From: Anaerolineales bacterium
Lineage (GTDB): Bacteria; Chloroflexota; Anaerolineae; Anaerolineales; UBA6663
Assembly (NCBI GenBank): GCA_020845955.1
Contig: JADLEU010000220.1
Span: 19,364-83,363, forward strand
Length of the DNA: 64,000 nt
Reading direction: 5' to 3'
Within the stretch, counting starts at the first letter, position 1. Each line of letters opens with the position of its first letter. Positions 27,342 through 39,516 of this stretch are shown piece by piece. A program made the translations under genes and the position numbers. Under the pieces are notes generated by a model. That model saw only the letters and a program-made list of their open reading frames with translations, had not been told where the DNA came from and did no database searches.

Positions 27342-28801
27342 CAGGCTTGGGGCTCGATGAGGTCAAACTGACCTCGCGTCGGCTCTGCTCAACAGAACCA
27401 GTCCTCTGTCAGGCGCGGCGGATCTGGCCGCGCGGGCAGTCTGTCCGGCAGGGTGCGGGCTATCCTATCTGGCCCGGCCTGGGCGGCCGTCAGGGCCAAG
27501 GCCCGCACCGCGGCATACGTTTCCGGGGCGGGTTCGCGGCGCTCGTCCGCCAGGGCCAACCTGGCTGCCACCTGACCGTGCAGCCGGTCCATGCGCGCGT
27601 CGGGGTGTTCCCAGCGGTAGGTGAAGTTGGATGCATCCAGTTCGCGGAGCCACAGAACGGCGTCGGGCGCATGGATCAGCGGCGAGCCCGGCGGCAGCAA
27701 CAGCCGGATGCCGAGCTGGATCGGCGGGATGTGAGTCTGCAGCCCGCGCGCTTCGACGAAATCGATCAGCGCGACGTAGTCCTCGAGCCTCGTCCACGGC
27801 GTGAAGGCCACCAGCGTTGGCCGCAGCGCCAGCCCAGCGTTGTCGAGGATATCCAGAGCCATGTCGATGTCGGCAGCCGTGTGCCCCTTCTGCAGGCGCT
27901 CGAGCACCAACGGACTGAGCGATTCGATCGCCGACGTGACGAACGTTGCGCCCAGATCGGCCAACTCGGCAAACAGGGCGCGATGCTTGATGATGTGCTC
28001 CACTTTAGTCGTGAAGTCAAACGTCAGCCGCGGAAACTCGGCATGCAGCGCCCGCGTGACCTTACGGGCCTGGCCCGGCCCATTCAAGAAATCGGGGTCG
28101 CCAAAGGTAATGTGCTCCGCGCCAGCCGCCACCTGTTGCCGAACGTGGGCCAGCACAACCTCGGCCGGCACGACAAAGAACCGCCCGCCGTACACCGGGA
28201 CAATCGGGCAATGCTGGCAGGTGTGCAGGCACCCGCGGCTCGCCTCGACATAGCCCGCCAGGCGCGCAACACCCTTGCTGACGTAACGAGCGTAACGATC
28301 AAGCGGCGGCAATCCCCGGCTGTCCGGCACCGGAAGCACCGGCCGAGCCAGGGGAGGTCTATCCCTGCCGTCCACGAGCGCCCCGGCCCAGAGACCTGCC
28401 GGGCGGGCGCCAGACGCTAGTGCCTCGGCCAACCGGACCAGCGCCGCCTCGTCTTCGCCGCCCACCACGGTGTCGGCCACCGTCTCCAGCAGGATGGCGG
28501 CATTGAGGCCGGCATATAGGCCCCAAAAACAGATATGGGCCTGCGGGTTGCTACGCCGCACCTGCGTGGCCGCCGCCACGCCCAACCGCAAGGCCGTGTG
28601 CATTGGAGCGGCAATTGCGACCAGGCGCGCCGCGCGCGCCGCCGCCAGGTCAAATGGCTGCACCGCCAGGTCTAGCGTCGATACCGAGAACCCGGCCTGC
28701 CGGATCAGGGCCTGAGGCCAGGCCAGGCTCAATGGCTGGTGGCCCAGCTCATAACACGAGATCAGCAGGATCGGGACTCGCTCGGGAGCTCGGTCACTCA
28801 T
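27341..28801 (-). CDS. B12-binding-type radical SAM protein with CUAEP tail; predicted selenoprotein (in-frame TGA at 27389-27391 read as Sec)
   Basis: 486 residues if TGA is read as selenocysteine, 470 if it is a stop. The N-terminal about 150 residues form a Rossmann-like B12-binding-type domain. The radical SAM 4Fe-4S motif is C191-LHT-C195-QH-C198, and a TIM-barrel core follows. The chain up to the TGA ends in LTEDWFC. The frame then continues A-E-P-TRGQFDLIEPQA to a TGA whose last base is the first base of the next gene's ATG. C-U-A-E-P is the tail that names the CUAEP/CCAEP-tail radical SAM family. The TGATG junction and a SECIS-like hairpin support read-through. The start at 28801 overlaps the upstream permease by eight bases. 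The reaction is unknown. Confidence 0.88.
27359..27375 (-). promoter_or_regulatory. Putative bacterial SECIS element
   Basis: On the minus strand, GAGGTC and GACCTC pair perfectly around a five-base loop AGTTT. The loop begins 19 bases after the in-frame TGA and has G as its second base. A short upper stem, an apical loop of 3-14 bases with an early G, and a distance of roughly 16-37 bases are the known bacterial SECIS rules. Confidence 0.65.
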
Positions 28802-30041
28802 AGCGCAGCGCGTCGATTGGGTTGAGGGCCGAGGCGCGCACCGCCGGGTACATGCCGAAGAATAGGCCGATGGCCGCTGAGAACCCGGTAGCCAGCAGCA
28901 CGCTGTCGAGCGTGACAGCGACCGGCAGATCTGGCTGGAAGCTGGCGACCAGGTACGAGCCAGCCGCGCCGATGGCAATGCCGAACATGCCGCCCAACAG
29001 CGCCAGCGTGACGGCCTCAATTAGGAATTGGGCCAGGATATCGCGCCGCCGCGCGCCGACGGCCTTGCGCAAGCCAATCTCACGCGTCCGTTCGGTCACG
29101 GACACCAGCATAATGTTCATGATCCCGATCCCGCCCACCAGCAGCGAGATGCCGGCGATCGCCCCCAGGAAGATCGTCAGCACGCCGGTGACCTCGCCAA
29201 AGGCTGAGATCAGGTCATTCTGGGTCACAACGGTGAAGTCATCCTCGTCGCGGAAATCGATGTCATGGCGCTCGCGCAGCGCGGCAGCGACTTCCCGCGC
29301 GGCGCTTTCCATCGCCTCGCCGCTGCGCGCCTGCACGTAGACAATGGACAGGCCGTAGCGCCCATCCGGCTGGCGCGCATTGAAGAGGCGCTGTTGAGCC
29401 GTGGTCAGCGGCACGAGGACGATCGAGTCCTGATCGCCAAACAAGCTGCCGCCCTGCGCCTCCAGCACGCCCACCACTTTGAACGGCACCTGGCTGATCT
29501 TGATCGTCTGGCCCATCGGAAACTCGCCATTGGGAAACAGCGTTCGGACGACTGTCTGGCCGAGGACCGCGATCCGCGCCACGGAGCGTTCATCAGCCTC
29601 GGTTATAAAGTCGCCCTCCCCCACGTAGAACTGGCGCACCTCCTGGTAATTGGGGCTGACACCGCTCACCTGCACATTCATCGTCTCGCGGCTGTATTCC
29701 ACCGGCGCAAATCCCAGGTACTCTAGCGCAACGCCTTGCGCGCTCGGCACCAGAACCGGATCGCCCAGGGCCAGACCGTCGTCGTTAGTGAGCGGCTGGT
29801 CGCGGTTGGCGCCGACCGGGGGACCTTCTTGGTCTGCTGGCCCGCCCGGAAAGACGAAGAGCAAATTGGAGCCGATGCCCTGGAACTGGGCCGTCACGTA
29901 GCGCTCGACACCCTTGCCGACCGACAACAGAGTGATGACCGCGCCCACGCCGATGATAATCCCCAGCATCGTCAGCGCTGCCCGCAGTTTGTTGGCCGCC
30001 AGTCCCCGCCAGGCCACCCGCAACAACTCGCCAATCGGCAC
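28794..30041 (-). CDS. MacB/FtsX-type ABC transporter permease (first in operon)
   Basis: 415 residues with the same plan as the permease at 26097-27341: helix at about 20-45, periplasmic MacB-type domain, three C-terminal helices with GIGIMNIMLVSVTERTREIGLRKAVGAR. Start is GTG 30041, whose first base is the last base of the adaptor's TAG stop (TAGTG), so translation is coupled. Its own end overlaps the radical SAM gene by eight bases. With the adaptors it should form an outward-directed transporter. No cognate ATPase is present in the operon. Confidence 0.9.
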   Translation of the reverse strand: MPIGELLRVAWRGLAANKLRAALTMLGIIIGVGAVITLLSVGKGVERYVTAQFQGIGSNLLFVFPGGPADQEGPPVGANRDQPLTNDDGLALGDPVLVPSAQGVALEYLGFAPVEYSRETMNVQVSGVSPNYQEVRQFYVGEGDFITEADERSVARIAVLGQTVVRTLFPNGEFPMGQTIKISQVPFKVVGVLEAQGGSLFGDQDSIVLVPLTTAQQRLFNARQPDGRYGLSIVYVQARSGEAMESAAREVAAALRERHDIDFRDEDDFTVVTQNDLISAFGEVTGVLTIFLGAIAGISLLVGGIGIMNIMLVSVTERTREIGLRKAVGARRRDILAQFLIEAVTLALLGGMFGIAIGAAGSYLVASFQPDLPVAVTLDSVLLATGFSAAIGLFFGMYPAVRASALNPIDALRYE

Positions 30042-31471
30042 TATGGCCCATCCAGTAAATTCAGCGTATCGCGGGCGGTGCTGACCGCAGCCACCTCCCC
30101 AGGCGCGGCGCCTGCCAGCACTTCAGTATAGGCCCCGCCCCGCAGCCCTGTGGTGATCGGCACTTCGACCAGTCTCCCGTCGCGCTGCAGGCTGATAAAG
30201 GCCTGGCCGGTGCGCCGGTCGCGGCGGATAGCCCAATTGGGCGCTACCACCACGTCCTCGGCCGCGGCTACTACGATCTGGGCCGTGGCGCTCATGCCAG
30301 CGCGCAGGGCGGGGGCCGTCTCGTCGAGACTGAGCCGCACCGCATAGCTGGCTAATCCCCCCGTGGTGTCGGCTGTCGGCGCGATCCGCTCTACGCGGCC
30401 GCCCAACCGCTCATCGGGCAGCGCGTCCACCGTCACGGAGGCGGTCTGTCCCACGGTTAACCCAGCCACGTCCACCTCATCCACGGTAACGTCCAGGTGG
30501 AATCGAGACACATCCAGCAGCACAATCGGCGGGACGCCAGTGGCGGCGGGCTCGTCGGCCTTGATGCCCACGCTGGCCACTAAACCTGAAAAGGGCGCTA
30601 CCAGCTCGGCCTGCCTCAGCCGCTGGCTGGCCCGCTCCAGCGCCGTCCCGGCCTGGCGCACCGACAGGTCAGCTTGCAGAAGCTGCAGCGTGGTTGGCCC
30701 GGCCAAGGTCTGCGATAGCACCGCGCGGGCCTGCGCCACTTGGGCATAGGCCACAGCCGCTGGCCCTTGCCCGCCGCCTTCCTGCGCCTGCGCCAACTGT
30801 AGGCGCGCAATCTCGGCGGTGAAGTAAGCGTTCTCCACGTTGGCCTTCAGGCTGTCTAGCGTCTCCTGGGGGGGCGCAAACCGGGGGTTCTCCTGCGCGA
30901 ATTGCGCCAGGCTGTTGTACTGGTTCGACAGGGCCTGGTAGTCGGCGAGCAGGTTGCTGTACTTGAGTTCGGCGATGGCGACTTCCTGCTCCCCTGCGCC
31001 CACCAGCACATCGCTCAGTTGGGCATTAGCGCTGCGAAGGTTTGCTTCGGCCACAGCGATGTCGGCAGCGGCGGGACCGGCGCGCAGCTTTTCGCGATTG
31101 AGATCAGCCACCCGGGCGGCATCCTGCGCCTGCTGCCAGGCCAGGCGTAGAGCAGTGTCGTCGAGCCGCGCCAGCACCTGGCCGCGTTCAACCGTCTGGC
31201 CGCTTTCCACCAGCACCGCAGCCACAGTGCCTGGCACGCCGAATGACAGATTGGCCTCGTGCTCGGGCAGGATGGCGCCCGTCGCGCTGACGCTGGCGAC
31301 GATGTCACCGCGCTGGATGGCTTCCGTACGGAGCGCCGCCGCCTCGGCCGCCCGCGCCTGCTCGGCGCGATAGCTCTGATAGAAAGTCCAACCCGCGTAT
31401 CCGCCGGCCGCCAGGGCTAAGAGCACCAGCCAGGGAATGATGGATCGCAACCGAGCCGCCAGTGCGTTCAA
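30041..31471 (-). CDS. HlyD/MacA-type periplasmic adaptor (second)
   Basis: 476 residues. An N-terminal membrane anchor (SIIPWLVLLALAAGGYAGWTF) is followed by a lipoyl/barrel-sandwich half (GDIVASVSATGAILPEHEAN), a long alpha-helical hairpin rich in Ala/Gln (about 110-290), the returning half (LVAPFSGLVASVGIKADE) and a beta-barrel (VTVDEVDVAGLTVGQ). Such adaptors bridge a MacB-type permease to an exit path or present substrate to it. It lies 15 bases after a paralogous adaptor and overlaps the permease start by one base. Confidence 0.9.
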   Translation of the reverse strand: MNALAARLRSIIPWLVLLALAAGGYAGWTFYQSYRAEQARAAEAAALRTEAIQRGDIVASVSATGAILPEHEANLSFGVPGTVAAVLVESGQTVERGQVLARLDDTALRLAWQQAQDAARVADLNREKLRAGPAAADIAVAEANLRSANAQLSDVLVGAGEQEVAIAELKYSNLLADYQALSNQYNSLAQFAQENPRFAPPQETLDSLKANVENAYFTAEIARLQLAQAQEGGGQGPAAVAYAQVAQARAVLSQTLAGPTTLQLLQADLSVRQAGTALERASQRLRQAELVAPFSGLVASVGIKADEPAATGVPPIVLLDVSRFHLDVTVDEVDVAGLTVGQTASVTVDALPDERLGGRVERIAPTADTTGGLASYAVRLSLDETAPALRAGMSATAQIVVAAAEDVVVAPNWAIRRDRRTGQAFISLQRDGRLVEVPITTGLRGGAYTEVLAGAAPGEVAAVSTARDTLNLLDGP

Positions 31472-31486
31472 GGCCGACTGTCCCGG

Positions 31487-32878
31487 CTACTGTCCGAAAA
31501 AACTGAACTGTTCGCGCTGATCGCTGACCGCCACGATGTCGCCAGCCCGTATCCCCTCCACGACTTCGCTGTACTCCTCGTCGCGTAGGCCCAGCGTCAC
31601 CGGCGCCTCCTCGATCAGGCCATCGCGCAGCAGGCCGACAAACGCCTGCCCCGTGTCGCGGTCCCGGCGAACGGCCCAGTTCGGCACGAGAAGCACATCG
31701 CGCACTTCCCCCACCACGATGGCGGCCGTGGCCGTCATGCCGCCGCGCAAGGCGGCCTCCAGCGTGTCCAGGGAAAGGCGAACCGGATAGCTCACGACGC
31801 CGGCATTGATCTGGGCGGCGGGCGCGATCTTGTCCACTTGTGCCCTCAGCGCCAGGTCAGGCAGCGCATCCAGTGTGACTGTGACCGGATGTCCGGGGCG
31901 GACACTGGCCACATCCACTTCGTCAACGAGCACTTCCAGATAGAAGCGGCTGACGTCGGACAGCACGACGGCCGGCAGGGCGTCCGTGGCCGGCTCTCCC
32001 AGGCGCAAGTTCACGGCCGCCACAACTCCGTCAAAGGGCGCAACGATGGCAGCCCTTTCCAGATCATGCCGCGCAATCTCCAGCCCCGCTTCGGCCTGGC
32101 TGATCTGCAGCCGGGCAATTTCCAGATCTTCCTGGCCAGGCCCTGCGCGCAGGCGCTCGAGCGCCGCTTCGGCTTGCTCGACGGCAGCTTGGGCCGCCGC
32201 CGATTGCCCGTAACCTGGCTGCTCCTGGGCCTGGTGAAAGCGCAAGTCGGCGATTTGGGCCGCCTCCACCTGAGCGTCAGCCTGGGCCTGCAAGGCATTC
32301 TTTTCGGCCCAGCGGCCTTGCTCCACCAGGCGGTCCATGGCCGCGTATGTTTGGTTAAGGGTATTCTGGGCCAATACCAGGTTAAGGCGGGCGATCTCAA
32401 CCGCTTCGGGCGGCTGCCCCAGAGAGGCGGCATAGACCTGGTTGCGTGCCACCCGCAGGTTAGCCTCCGCCACGGCGATATCCTCGGGTCGTGGGGGCGC
32501 CTGCAGCAGCGCCAACTGCAGCCGGGCCGCTTCCAGCGCTTGGCCGGCCTCAGTCACCGCCAGGCGCAGCTCGGCGTCGTCAAGGCGCGCCAAGACGTCG
32601 CCGGTGCGAACGTCGTCACCCAATGCCACGTTGATTTCGACGACAGGCAGGCCTGCGGCGCTTGAGAAATAGAGGTTGACCTGTTCCTGGGCTGCCAGGA
32701 ACCCTGTAGCGTTTACGGTTGATAGGATCGTGCCGGGTTGGACCGTTTCCTGACGGCTTACAACCGCCACAGCGCGCCGGGCGGCGGCCTGCTGCTGCCA
32801 GAAGTAACCACCACCGCCCACCGCTATCGCCACGACCACCACGACAATCAGATTTCGCAGAGTGCGCCCACGTGCCAT
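31487..32878 (-). CDS. HlyD/MacA-type periplasmic adaptor (first gene of operon)
   Basis: 463 residues. Anchor NLIVVVVVAIAVGGGGYFW, then GTILSTVNATGFLAAQEQ, a long helical hairpin (about 110-280), and the returning lipoyl half IVAPFDGVVAAVNLRLGEPA with a beta-barrel. It is paralogous to the next gene. AGGAG precedes the ATG, and a TATAAT box lies at 32908-32903 on the minus strand. It is the likely first gene of the five-gene operon that ends at 26097 and includes the predicted selenoprotein. Two adaptors and two permeases suggest a heteromeric exporter. Confidence 0.9.
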   Translation of the reverse strand: MARGRTLRNLIVVVVVAIAVGGGGYFWQQQAAARRAVAVVSRQETVQPGTILSTVNATGFLAAQEQVNLYFSSAAGLPVVEINVALGDDVRTGDVLARLDDAELRLAVTEAGQALEAARLQLALLQAPPRPEDIAVAEANLRVARNQVYAASLGQPPEAVEIARLNLVLAQNTLNQTYAAMDRLVEQGRWAEKNALQAQADAQVEAAQIADLRFHQAQEQPGYGQSAAAQAAVEQAEAALERLRAGPGQEDLEIARLQISQAEAGLEIARHDLERAAIVAPFDGVVAAVNLRLGEPATDALPAVVLSDVSRFYLEVLVDEVDVASVRPGHPVTVTLDALPDLALRAQVDKIAPAAQINAGVVSYPVRLSLDTLEAALRGGMTATAAIVVGEVRDVLLVPNWAVRRDRDTGQAFVGLLRDGLIEEAPVTLGLRDEEYSEVVEGIRAGDIVAVSDQREQFSFFGQ

Positions 32879-32902
32879 ACCAACTCCTGTGAACCTGCGC
32901 GC

Positions 32903-32908
32903 ATTATA
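32903..32908 (-). promoter_or_regulatory. -10 box of the adaptor/permease/radical SAM operon
   Basis: A perfect TATAAT on the minus strand, 24 bases before the first gene. No clear -35 box at 16-18 bases. It is the only promoter-like element seen before the operon. Confidence 0.45.
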
Positions 32909-32965
32909 TCCGACTCGCGGCGCGCTTGCCGCCAGGTACGAACCATGCTAAAGTTAGGTCAAGTT

Positions 32966-32972
32966 TTCACAA
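32966..32972. promoter_or_regulatory. Possible Rex half-site
   Basis: TTCACAA, the conserved half of the Rex box (TTGTGAAnnnnTTCACAA), lies between rex and the divergent exporter operon. The partner half is degenerate, so this is weak evidence for rex autoregulation. Confidence 0.3.
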
Positions 32973-33062
32973 TAGGCTGAAATCGCCGCTCCTAGCGAGG
33001 CAACAAATTCGGACAGGCACGACATCCCACGACTGGAATCTTCGATTTGGAGGCATGACGGC

Positions 33063-33680
33063 ATGACATCGGCCGCGATTCCTGACATTGTCATCAGCAG
33101 GCTTCCGGTTTACCTGCGTGCACTTACGCGCATGCTGGGCGATGGCCAAGAGGTTACGTCGAGCAAAGATCTCGGTGAGCACCTGGGCATCAGTTCCGCC
33201 CAAATCCGCAAGGATCTTTCGCACTTCGGCGAGTTTGGCAAGCAGGGCACGGGCTATCAGATCCGGTTCCTGGTCGATCAGTTACGGCGAATCCTGAAAG
33301 TTGAGAAGGAGTGGGATGTCGCACTGGTCGGCGCAGGCGCCATCGGCCACGCCCTGGCACACTACAACGGGTTTCGCGACCGGGGCTTCCGCATCAGCAT
33401 GATCTTCGACAAAGACCCGTCCAAGATTGGCACCCTGATCAATGGCTTCGAAGTCCAGAACGTCAGCCGGCTGAGCGATGTCATCCCGCAGCGCGGTATC
33501 ACGCTGGCCATGCTGGCCGTGCCGGCCGAGGCCGCTCAGGCCGTCGCCAACGAACTCATCAAAGCCGGCGTGCGCGGCATCCTCAGCTACGCGCCCATCA
33601 ACATCTCTGTGCCCGAGGGGATCCACGTCCAACAGATCGACCCCGTCGTGCATCTGCAGCGGATCACGTATTACGTCTGA
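33063..33680 (+). CDS. rex: Redox-sensing transcriptional repressor Rex
   Basis: 205 residues. The N-terminal winged helix (about 8-78) contains [23 protein letters not shown] with the conserved FGKQGTGY. The C-terminal Rossmann domain has [17 protein letters not shown] (GAGAIG at 90-95) for NAD(H). Rex releases DNA when NADH is high and usually controls fermentative or respiratory genes. GGAGG lies nine bases before the ATG. It is divergent from the exporter operon, and a possible half-site lies upstream. A terminator follows. Confidence 0.95.
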   Translation: MTSAAIPDIVISRLPVYLRALTRMLGDGQEVTSSKDLGEHLGISSAQIRKDLSHFGEFGKQGTGYQIRFLVDQLRRILKVEKEWDVALVGAGAIGHALAHYNGFRDRGFRISMIFDKDPSKIGTLINGFEVQNVSRLSDVIPQRGITLAMLAVPAEAAQAVANELIKAGVRGILSYAPINISVPEGIHVQQIDPVVHLQRITYYV

Positions 33681-33704
33681 AAGCCAGGTTTCAACAGAAT
33701 GTGA

Positions 33705-33727
33705 AACGCCCCCACCGCGGGGGCGTT
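33705..33727. terminator. Terminator between rex and mreB
   Basis: AACGCCCCC (33705-33713) and GGGGGCGTT (33719-33727) around a five-base loop, followed by TTC-rich sequence on the plus strand. It can serve both convergent transcripts. Confidence 0.75.
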
Positions 33728-33755
33728 CTTCGTTTCGACCTCAGAGCCGCTCACG

Positions 33756-34763
33756 CTATGGCCGGGTGAGCACACGCCGAAGCAGGTCGAGATGCCGAAA
33801 GGCCTTGCTGGTGCCCAGAGCCACGCAGGCCAGGGGGTTTTCGGCCACGTAGGTCGGCACGCCGGTTTCCTTGGTCAGGAGTTTGTCGATATTCCGCAAC
33901 AGGCTGCCACCGCCGCACAGCACCATGCCGCGGTCGATGATGTCCGAGGCCAATTCGGGCGGTGTCTTCTCCAGGACCGCCTTGACTGCACCGACAATCA
34001 GGCTGGTGGGCTCCTGCAGCGCCTCCACCACCTCACCGGAGCTGATCTCGATCGAGCGCGGCAGGCCATTCACCTGGTCGCGCCCCTGCACCTCCATTGT
34101 CAGCTCTTCATCCAGCGGATACGCGGCTCCGATCTGGATCTTGATCTCTTCGGCGGTTGGATCGCCAATGACCAGCCCGTACTTCTTGCGCACATAGCCG
34201 ATGATGGCCTCGTCCAGCTTCATGCCGCCCGTGCGCACCGTGTGAGCGGCGACGATGCCATTCATGGACACCACGGCGGCCTCGCTGGCTCCGCCACCCA
34301 GGTCGACGACCATGTTGCCTGTCGGTGTCGACACGGGCAGGTCCGCCCCGATAGCGCCCGCCAGCGGCTCGGGGATTAGGAAGGCCTCGCGGGCGCCAGC
34401 CTGCAACGTGGCTTCCTGCACCGCGCGGCTCTCAACGCTGGTCACCCCGTAGGGGACGGTGATGATCACATGCGGGCGAAAGAGCCGAAAACTGCCGCAG
34501 ACTTTGGCGATGACGTGCTCGAGGAGTTTCTGCGTCACCTCGTAGTCGGCAATGACACCGTCCCGCAGCGGCCGCATCACCTCAATGCTGTCAGGCGCGC
34601 GGCCATACATATCGCGCGCCTCCTGGCCGACGGCTACGATCTTAGCTTCGGCTGAAGCAATCGCCACCACTGTGGGCTCGTGCAGCACCACCTCCCCGCG
34701 CTCACACACCAGGGTGTTTATGGTGCCGAGGTCGATCCCCAGTTCCTTGGCAAAGAGCGGCAT
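33756..34763 (-). CDS. mreB: Rod-shape-determining protein MreB/Mbl
   Basis: 335 residues with the actin-like ATPase motifs: phosphate 1 [11 protein letters not shown], phosphate 2 [14 protein letters not shown], and the adenosine motif [13 protein letters not shown]. It polymerises under the membrane to guide cell-wall synthesis. The start ATG lies 15 bases after atpC without a clear ribosome site. The gene seems to be the last of the atpA-atpG-atpD-atpC transcript. No mreC/mreD is visible. Confidence 0.93.
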   Translation of the reverse strand: MPLFAKELGIDLGTINTLVCERGEVVLHEPTVVAIASAEAKIVAVGQEARDMYGRAPDSIEVMRPLRDGVIADYEVTQKLLEHVIAKVCGSFRLFRPHVIITVPYGVTSVESRAVQEATLQAGAREAFLIPEPLAGAIGADLPVSTPTGNMVVDLGGGASEAAVVSMNGIVAAHTVRTGGMKLDEAIIGYVRKKYGLVIGDPTAEEIKIQIGAAYPLDEELTMEVQGRDQVNGLPRSIEISSGEVVEALQEPTSLIVGAVKAVLEKTPPELASDIIDRGMVLCGGGSLLRNIDKLLTKETGVPTYVAENPLACVALGTSKAFRHLDLLRRVLTRP

Positions 34764-34778
34764 AGGGTGAGCCGGCTG

Positions 34779-35216
34779 TCAGAGGTTGATGTCGATGCGT
34801 GGTACGCTGCCCCGCCGGCGCCGTGCGACCTGCAGGCGCAGATTGGACCGCCGCAGCGCCGCCTCGGCCGCCAGGTAGACCTCCGAATTGCGCGGGACCC
34901 CCGACCGCAGCGACTCTTCCGCCCTGCGGCGCGCTTCTTCGGCCCGGGAGATGTCGATTTCTTCGGCCGCCTCGGCGGCGTCGGCCAGCACCGTCACGAT
35001 GTCCGGCCGGACTTCCATCACCCCGCCGGAAATGGCAAACAGCTCGTCCCGCCCGCCCTGGCGCACACGCAGCACGCCGGGTTTCAGCGTGGTCAGCAGC
35101 GGGGCGTGATGGGGCAGGATGCCCAATTCACCGTCCGCGCCGGGGGCGACAACGATATCGACGTCGCCCTCGAACACGGCGCGATCCTGGCTCACGATTT
35201 CACAGCGGATTGGCAT
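34779..35216 (-). CDS. atpC: F1-ATP synthase epsilon subunit
   Basis: 145 residues from ATG 35216. The N-terminal beta-sandwich has the family pattern GELGILPHHAPLLTTLKPGVLRV and GGVMEVRPDIVTVLAD. The C-terminal helical hairpin (about 85-135) is rich in Ala/Glu/Arg, and a basic end (ARRRRGSVPR) follows. A longer frame to 35294 was rejected because the fold starts at MPIRCEIVSQ. It is 89 bases downstream of atpD. Confidence 0.92.
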   Translation of the reverse strand: MPIRCEIVSQDRAVFEGDVDIVVAPGADGELGILPHHAPLLTTLKPGVLRVRQGGRDELFAISGGVMEVRPDIVTVLADAAEAAEEIDISRAEEARRRAEESLRSGVPRNSEVYLAAEAALRRSNLRLQVARRRRGSVPRIDINL

Positions 35217-35305
35217 AGTTGGTTGCTCGTCCCTGGCTGGCCGGCCGGGCGCGGGGCCCAGCACACTCGCTTGCGCCCAGGCCCTACCGCGCACCCGCCG
35301 CCGGC

Positions 35306-37707
<2,402 letters not shown>

Positions 37708-37769
37708 AGTGATGCCGTTAGGCGGCGAGCAGCCAGCGCTGCACGCGCCGGCCGCCCTGCGCCGAGCAG

Positions 37770-39281
37770 TTACCGATGGGTCCAGCCCGAATTGAAGGCC
37801 TGGATGGCGTCTTTGAGCCGCGCCTCCGTCTCGGGGGTCAGCACCTTCTTCTCGTCGATGTCACGACCAACCTCGGGATAAGAGGTTTCCATGAACCGCC
37901 GGAACCCGGCTTCCCAATCCTTCATTTGATCGACTGGGATCGCATCGGTGTAGCCACGCGTGCCGGCGTAGATCGTCGACACTTGGTCTTCCAGCGACGC
38001 CGGCTGGTATTGCGGCTGTTTGAGGACCTCGGTCAGGCGGTAGCCCCGCTCAAGCTGGCGTTGAGTCGATTTGTCGAGATCGGAGCCAAAGGTTGCAAAG
38101 GCCGCCAATTCGCGGAAGGCGGCCATGTCACCCTTGAGTTGCCCCGCCACCTGTTTCATCGCCTTTGTCTGGGCGTCGCCGCCCACGCGCGACACCGAAA
38201 TGCCGATGTTGACAGCCGGGCGAATGCCAGCATAGAACAGGTCCGATTCCAGGTAGATCTGGCCGTCGGTAATCGAGATGACGTTCGTGGGGATATAGGC
38301 CGATACGTCACCCAGCAGGGTCTCGATGATCGGCAGGGCCGTCAGCGAACCGCCGCCGCGGTCGTCCGAAAGCTGCGCGGCCCGTTCCAGCAACCGCGAG
38401 TGGAGGTAGAAGACGTCACCCGGGTATGCTTCGCGGCCCGGCGGGCGGCGCAGGAGCAGCGACACTTGGCGGTAGGCCCAGGCGTGCTTGGACAGGTCAT
38501 CGTAGATGATCAGCGCATCCCGCCCCGACTCCATGAACTCTTCGCCGATCGCGCAGCCGGAATAGGGCGCGATATACTGCATGGCGGCCGGATCGTCAGC
38601 TGAGGCCGTGACGATAATGGTGTAATCCATCGCGCCGTGTTTTTCCAGCGTGCCCAGTACGCGCGCCACCTGGGCTTTCTTCTGCCCAATCGCCACGTAT
38701 ACGCACAGCAGGCCTTTGCCCTTCTGGTTAATGATCGTGTCAATCGCGATCGCCGTCTTCCCCGTCTGGCGGTCGCCGATGATCAACTCGCGCTGGCCGC
38801 GGCCAACCGGGATCATGGCGTCGATGGCTTTGATGCCGGTCTGGACGGGGCGCTTGACGTCCTTGCGCTCGATTACGCCCGGCGCGATGCGCTCGATCGG
38901 GCGGTAGCGGTCGGTTGCGATCGGCCCCTTGCCGTCGATCGGCTCACCCAAAGCATTCACAACTCGCCCGATCAAGGCGTCGCCAACAGGCACCGAGGCG
39001 ATGCGGCCGGTCCCGCGCACGCTCATGCCTTGCTCGATCCCGCTGAACTCGCCCATAATGATGATGCCGACGACCTCTTGTTCCAGGTTGAAGGCGATCC
39101 CCATCACACCGTTCTCAAACTGCACCAGTTCTTGAGCTTGGACCCCGCCGAGGCCAGCGACCCGCGCGATACCGTCGCCGTCTTCCAGCACCGTGCCGAC
39201 ATCTTTGGCCCGCACCTCGGGCTGGTAGGCGTCTATTTGCTGCTGAAGCGAGGCAGTGAGTTCCCTGACGAAATCCGACAT
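37770..39281 (-). CDS. atpA: F1-ATP synthase alpha subunit
   Basis: 503 residues. Regulatory nucleotide-binding P-loop [30 protein letters not shown] and the signature [14 protein letters not shown] are present. It alternates with beta in the F1 hexamer. GGAGGT precedes the ATG. It is the first gene of an F1 cluster (atpA-G-D-C). The usual upstream genes (atpB, E, F, H) are absent; proC lies upstream instead, and a strong promoter starts about 155 bases before the gene. Confidence 0.97.
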   Translation of the reverse strand: MSDFVRELTASLQQQIDAYQPEVRAKDVGTVLEDGDGIARVAGLGGVQAQELVQFENGVMGIAFNLEQEVVGIIIMGEFSGIEQGMSVRGTGRIASVPVGDALIGRVVNALGEPIDGKGPIATDRYRPIERIAPGVIERKDVKRPVQTGIKAIDAMIPVGRGQRELIIGDRQTGKTAIAIDTIINQKGKGLLCVYVAIGQKKAQVARVLGTLEKHGAMDYTIIVTASADDPAAMQYIAPYSGCAIGEEFMESGRDALIIYDDLSKHAWAYRQVSLLLRRPPGREAYPGDVFYLHSRLLERAAQLSDDRGGGSLTALPIIETLLGDVSAYIPTNVISITDGQIYLESDLFYAGIRPAVNIGISVSRVGGDAQTKAMKQVAGQLKGDMAAFRELAAFATFGSDLDKSTQRQLERGYRLTEVLKQPQYQPASLEDQVSTIYAGTRGYTDAIPVDQMKDWEAGFRRFMETSYPEVGRDIDEKKVLTPETEARLKDAIQAFNSGWTHR

Positions 39282-39324
39282 GCTACCTCCAGTAAGGGGA
39301 CGCAGTGATAGGACGTTGGGTTAT

Positions 39325-39347
39325 CGGTCGGGCGGCAAGCCCGACCG
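39325..39347 (-). promoter_or_regulatory. Hairpin in the atpA 5' leader
   Basis: Perfect nine-base arms (39325-39333 with 39339-39347) around a five-base loop, in the leader between the predicted promoter and atpA. No T-run follows. It could protect the mRNA or influence translation, or it could be the proC transcript's terminator. Confidence 0.45.
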
Positions 39348-39445
39348 CAGGATGACAACCGGAACAGGACGTGCTCGGACGCTGACAATCCACCCCTGCG
39401 CCAGGTCCAGCGCTTTTGGGTGTCGAAGGACCAATTTCCGGACAA

Positions 39446-39474
39446 AATATACAGGAGAACGAATTGTTTGTCCA
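39446..39474 (-). promoter_or_regulatory. Putative promoter of the F1-ATPase operon
   Basis: On the minus strand, TGGACA (39474-39469) and TATATT (39451-39446) are separated by 17 bases. Each differs from consensus by one base. The leader would be about 155 bases. Confidence 0.65.
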
Positions 39475-39516
39475 GTAGTTCACAAACGGCGGCGCCGGAT
39501 GATACGCCATCTTGGG

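Noticed and set aside
27389-27391. TGA read as an ordinary stop of the radical SAM gene
   Set aside because: The downstream frame gives AEP, stays open to an exact TGATG junction with the next gene and holds a SECIS-like hairpin; a plain stop explains none of these.
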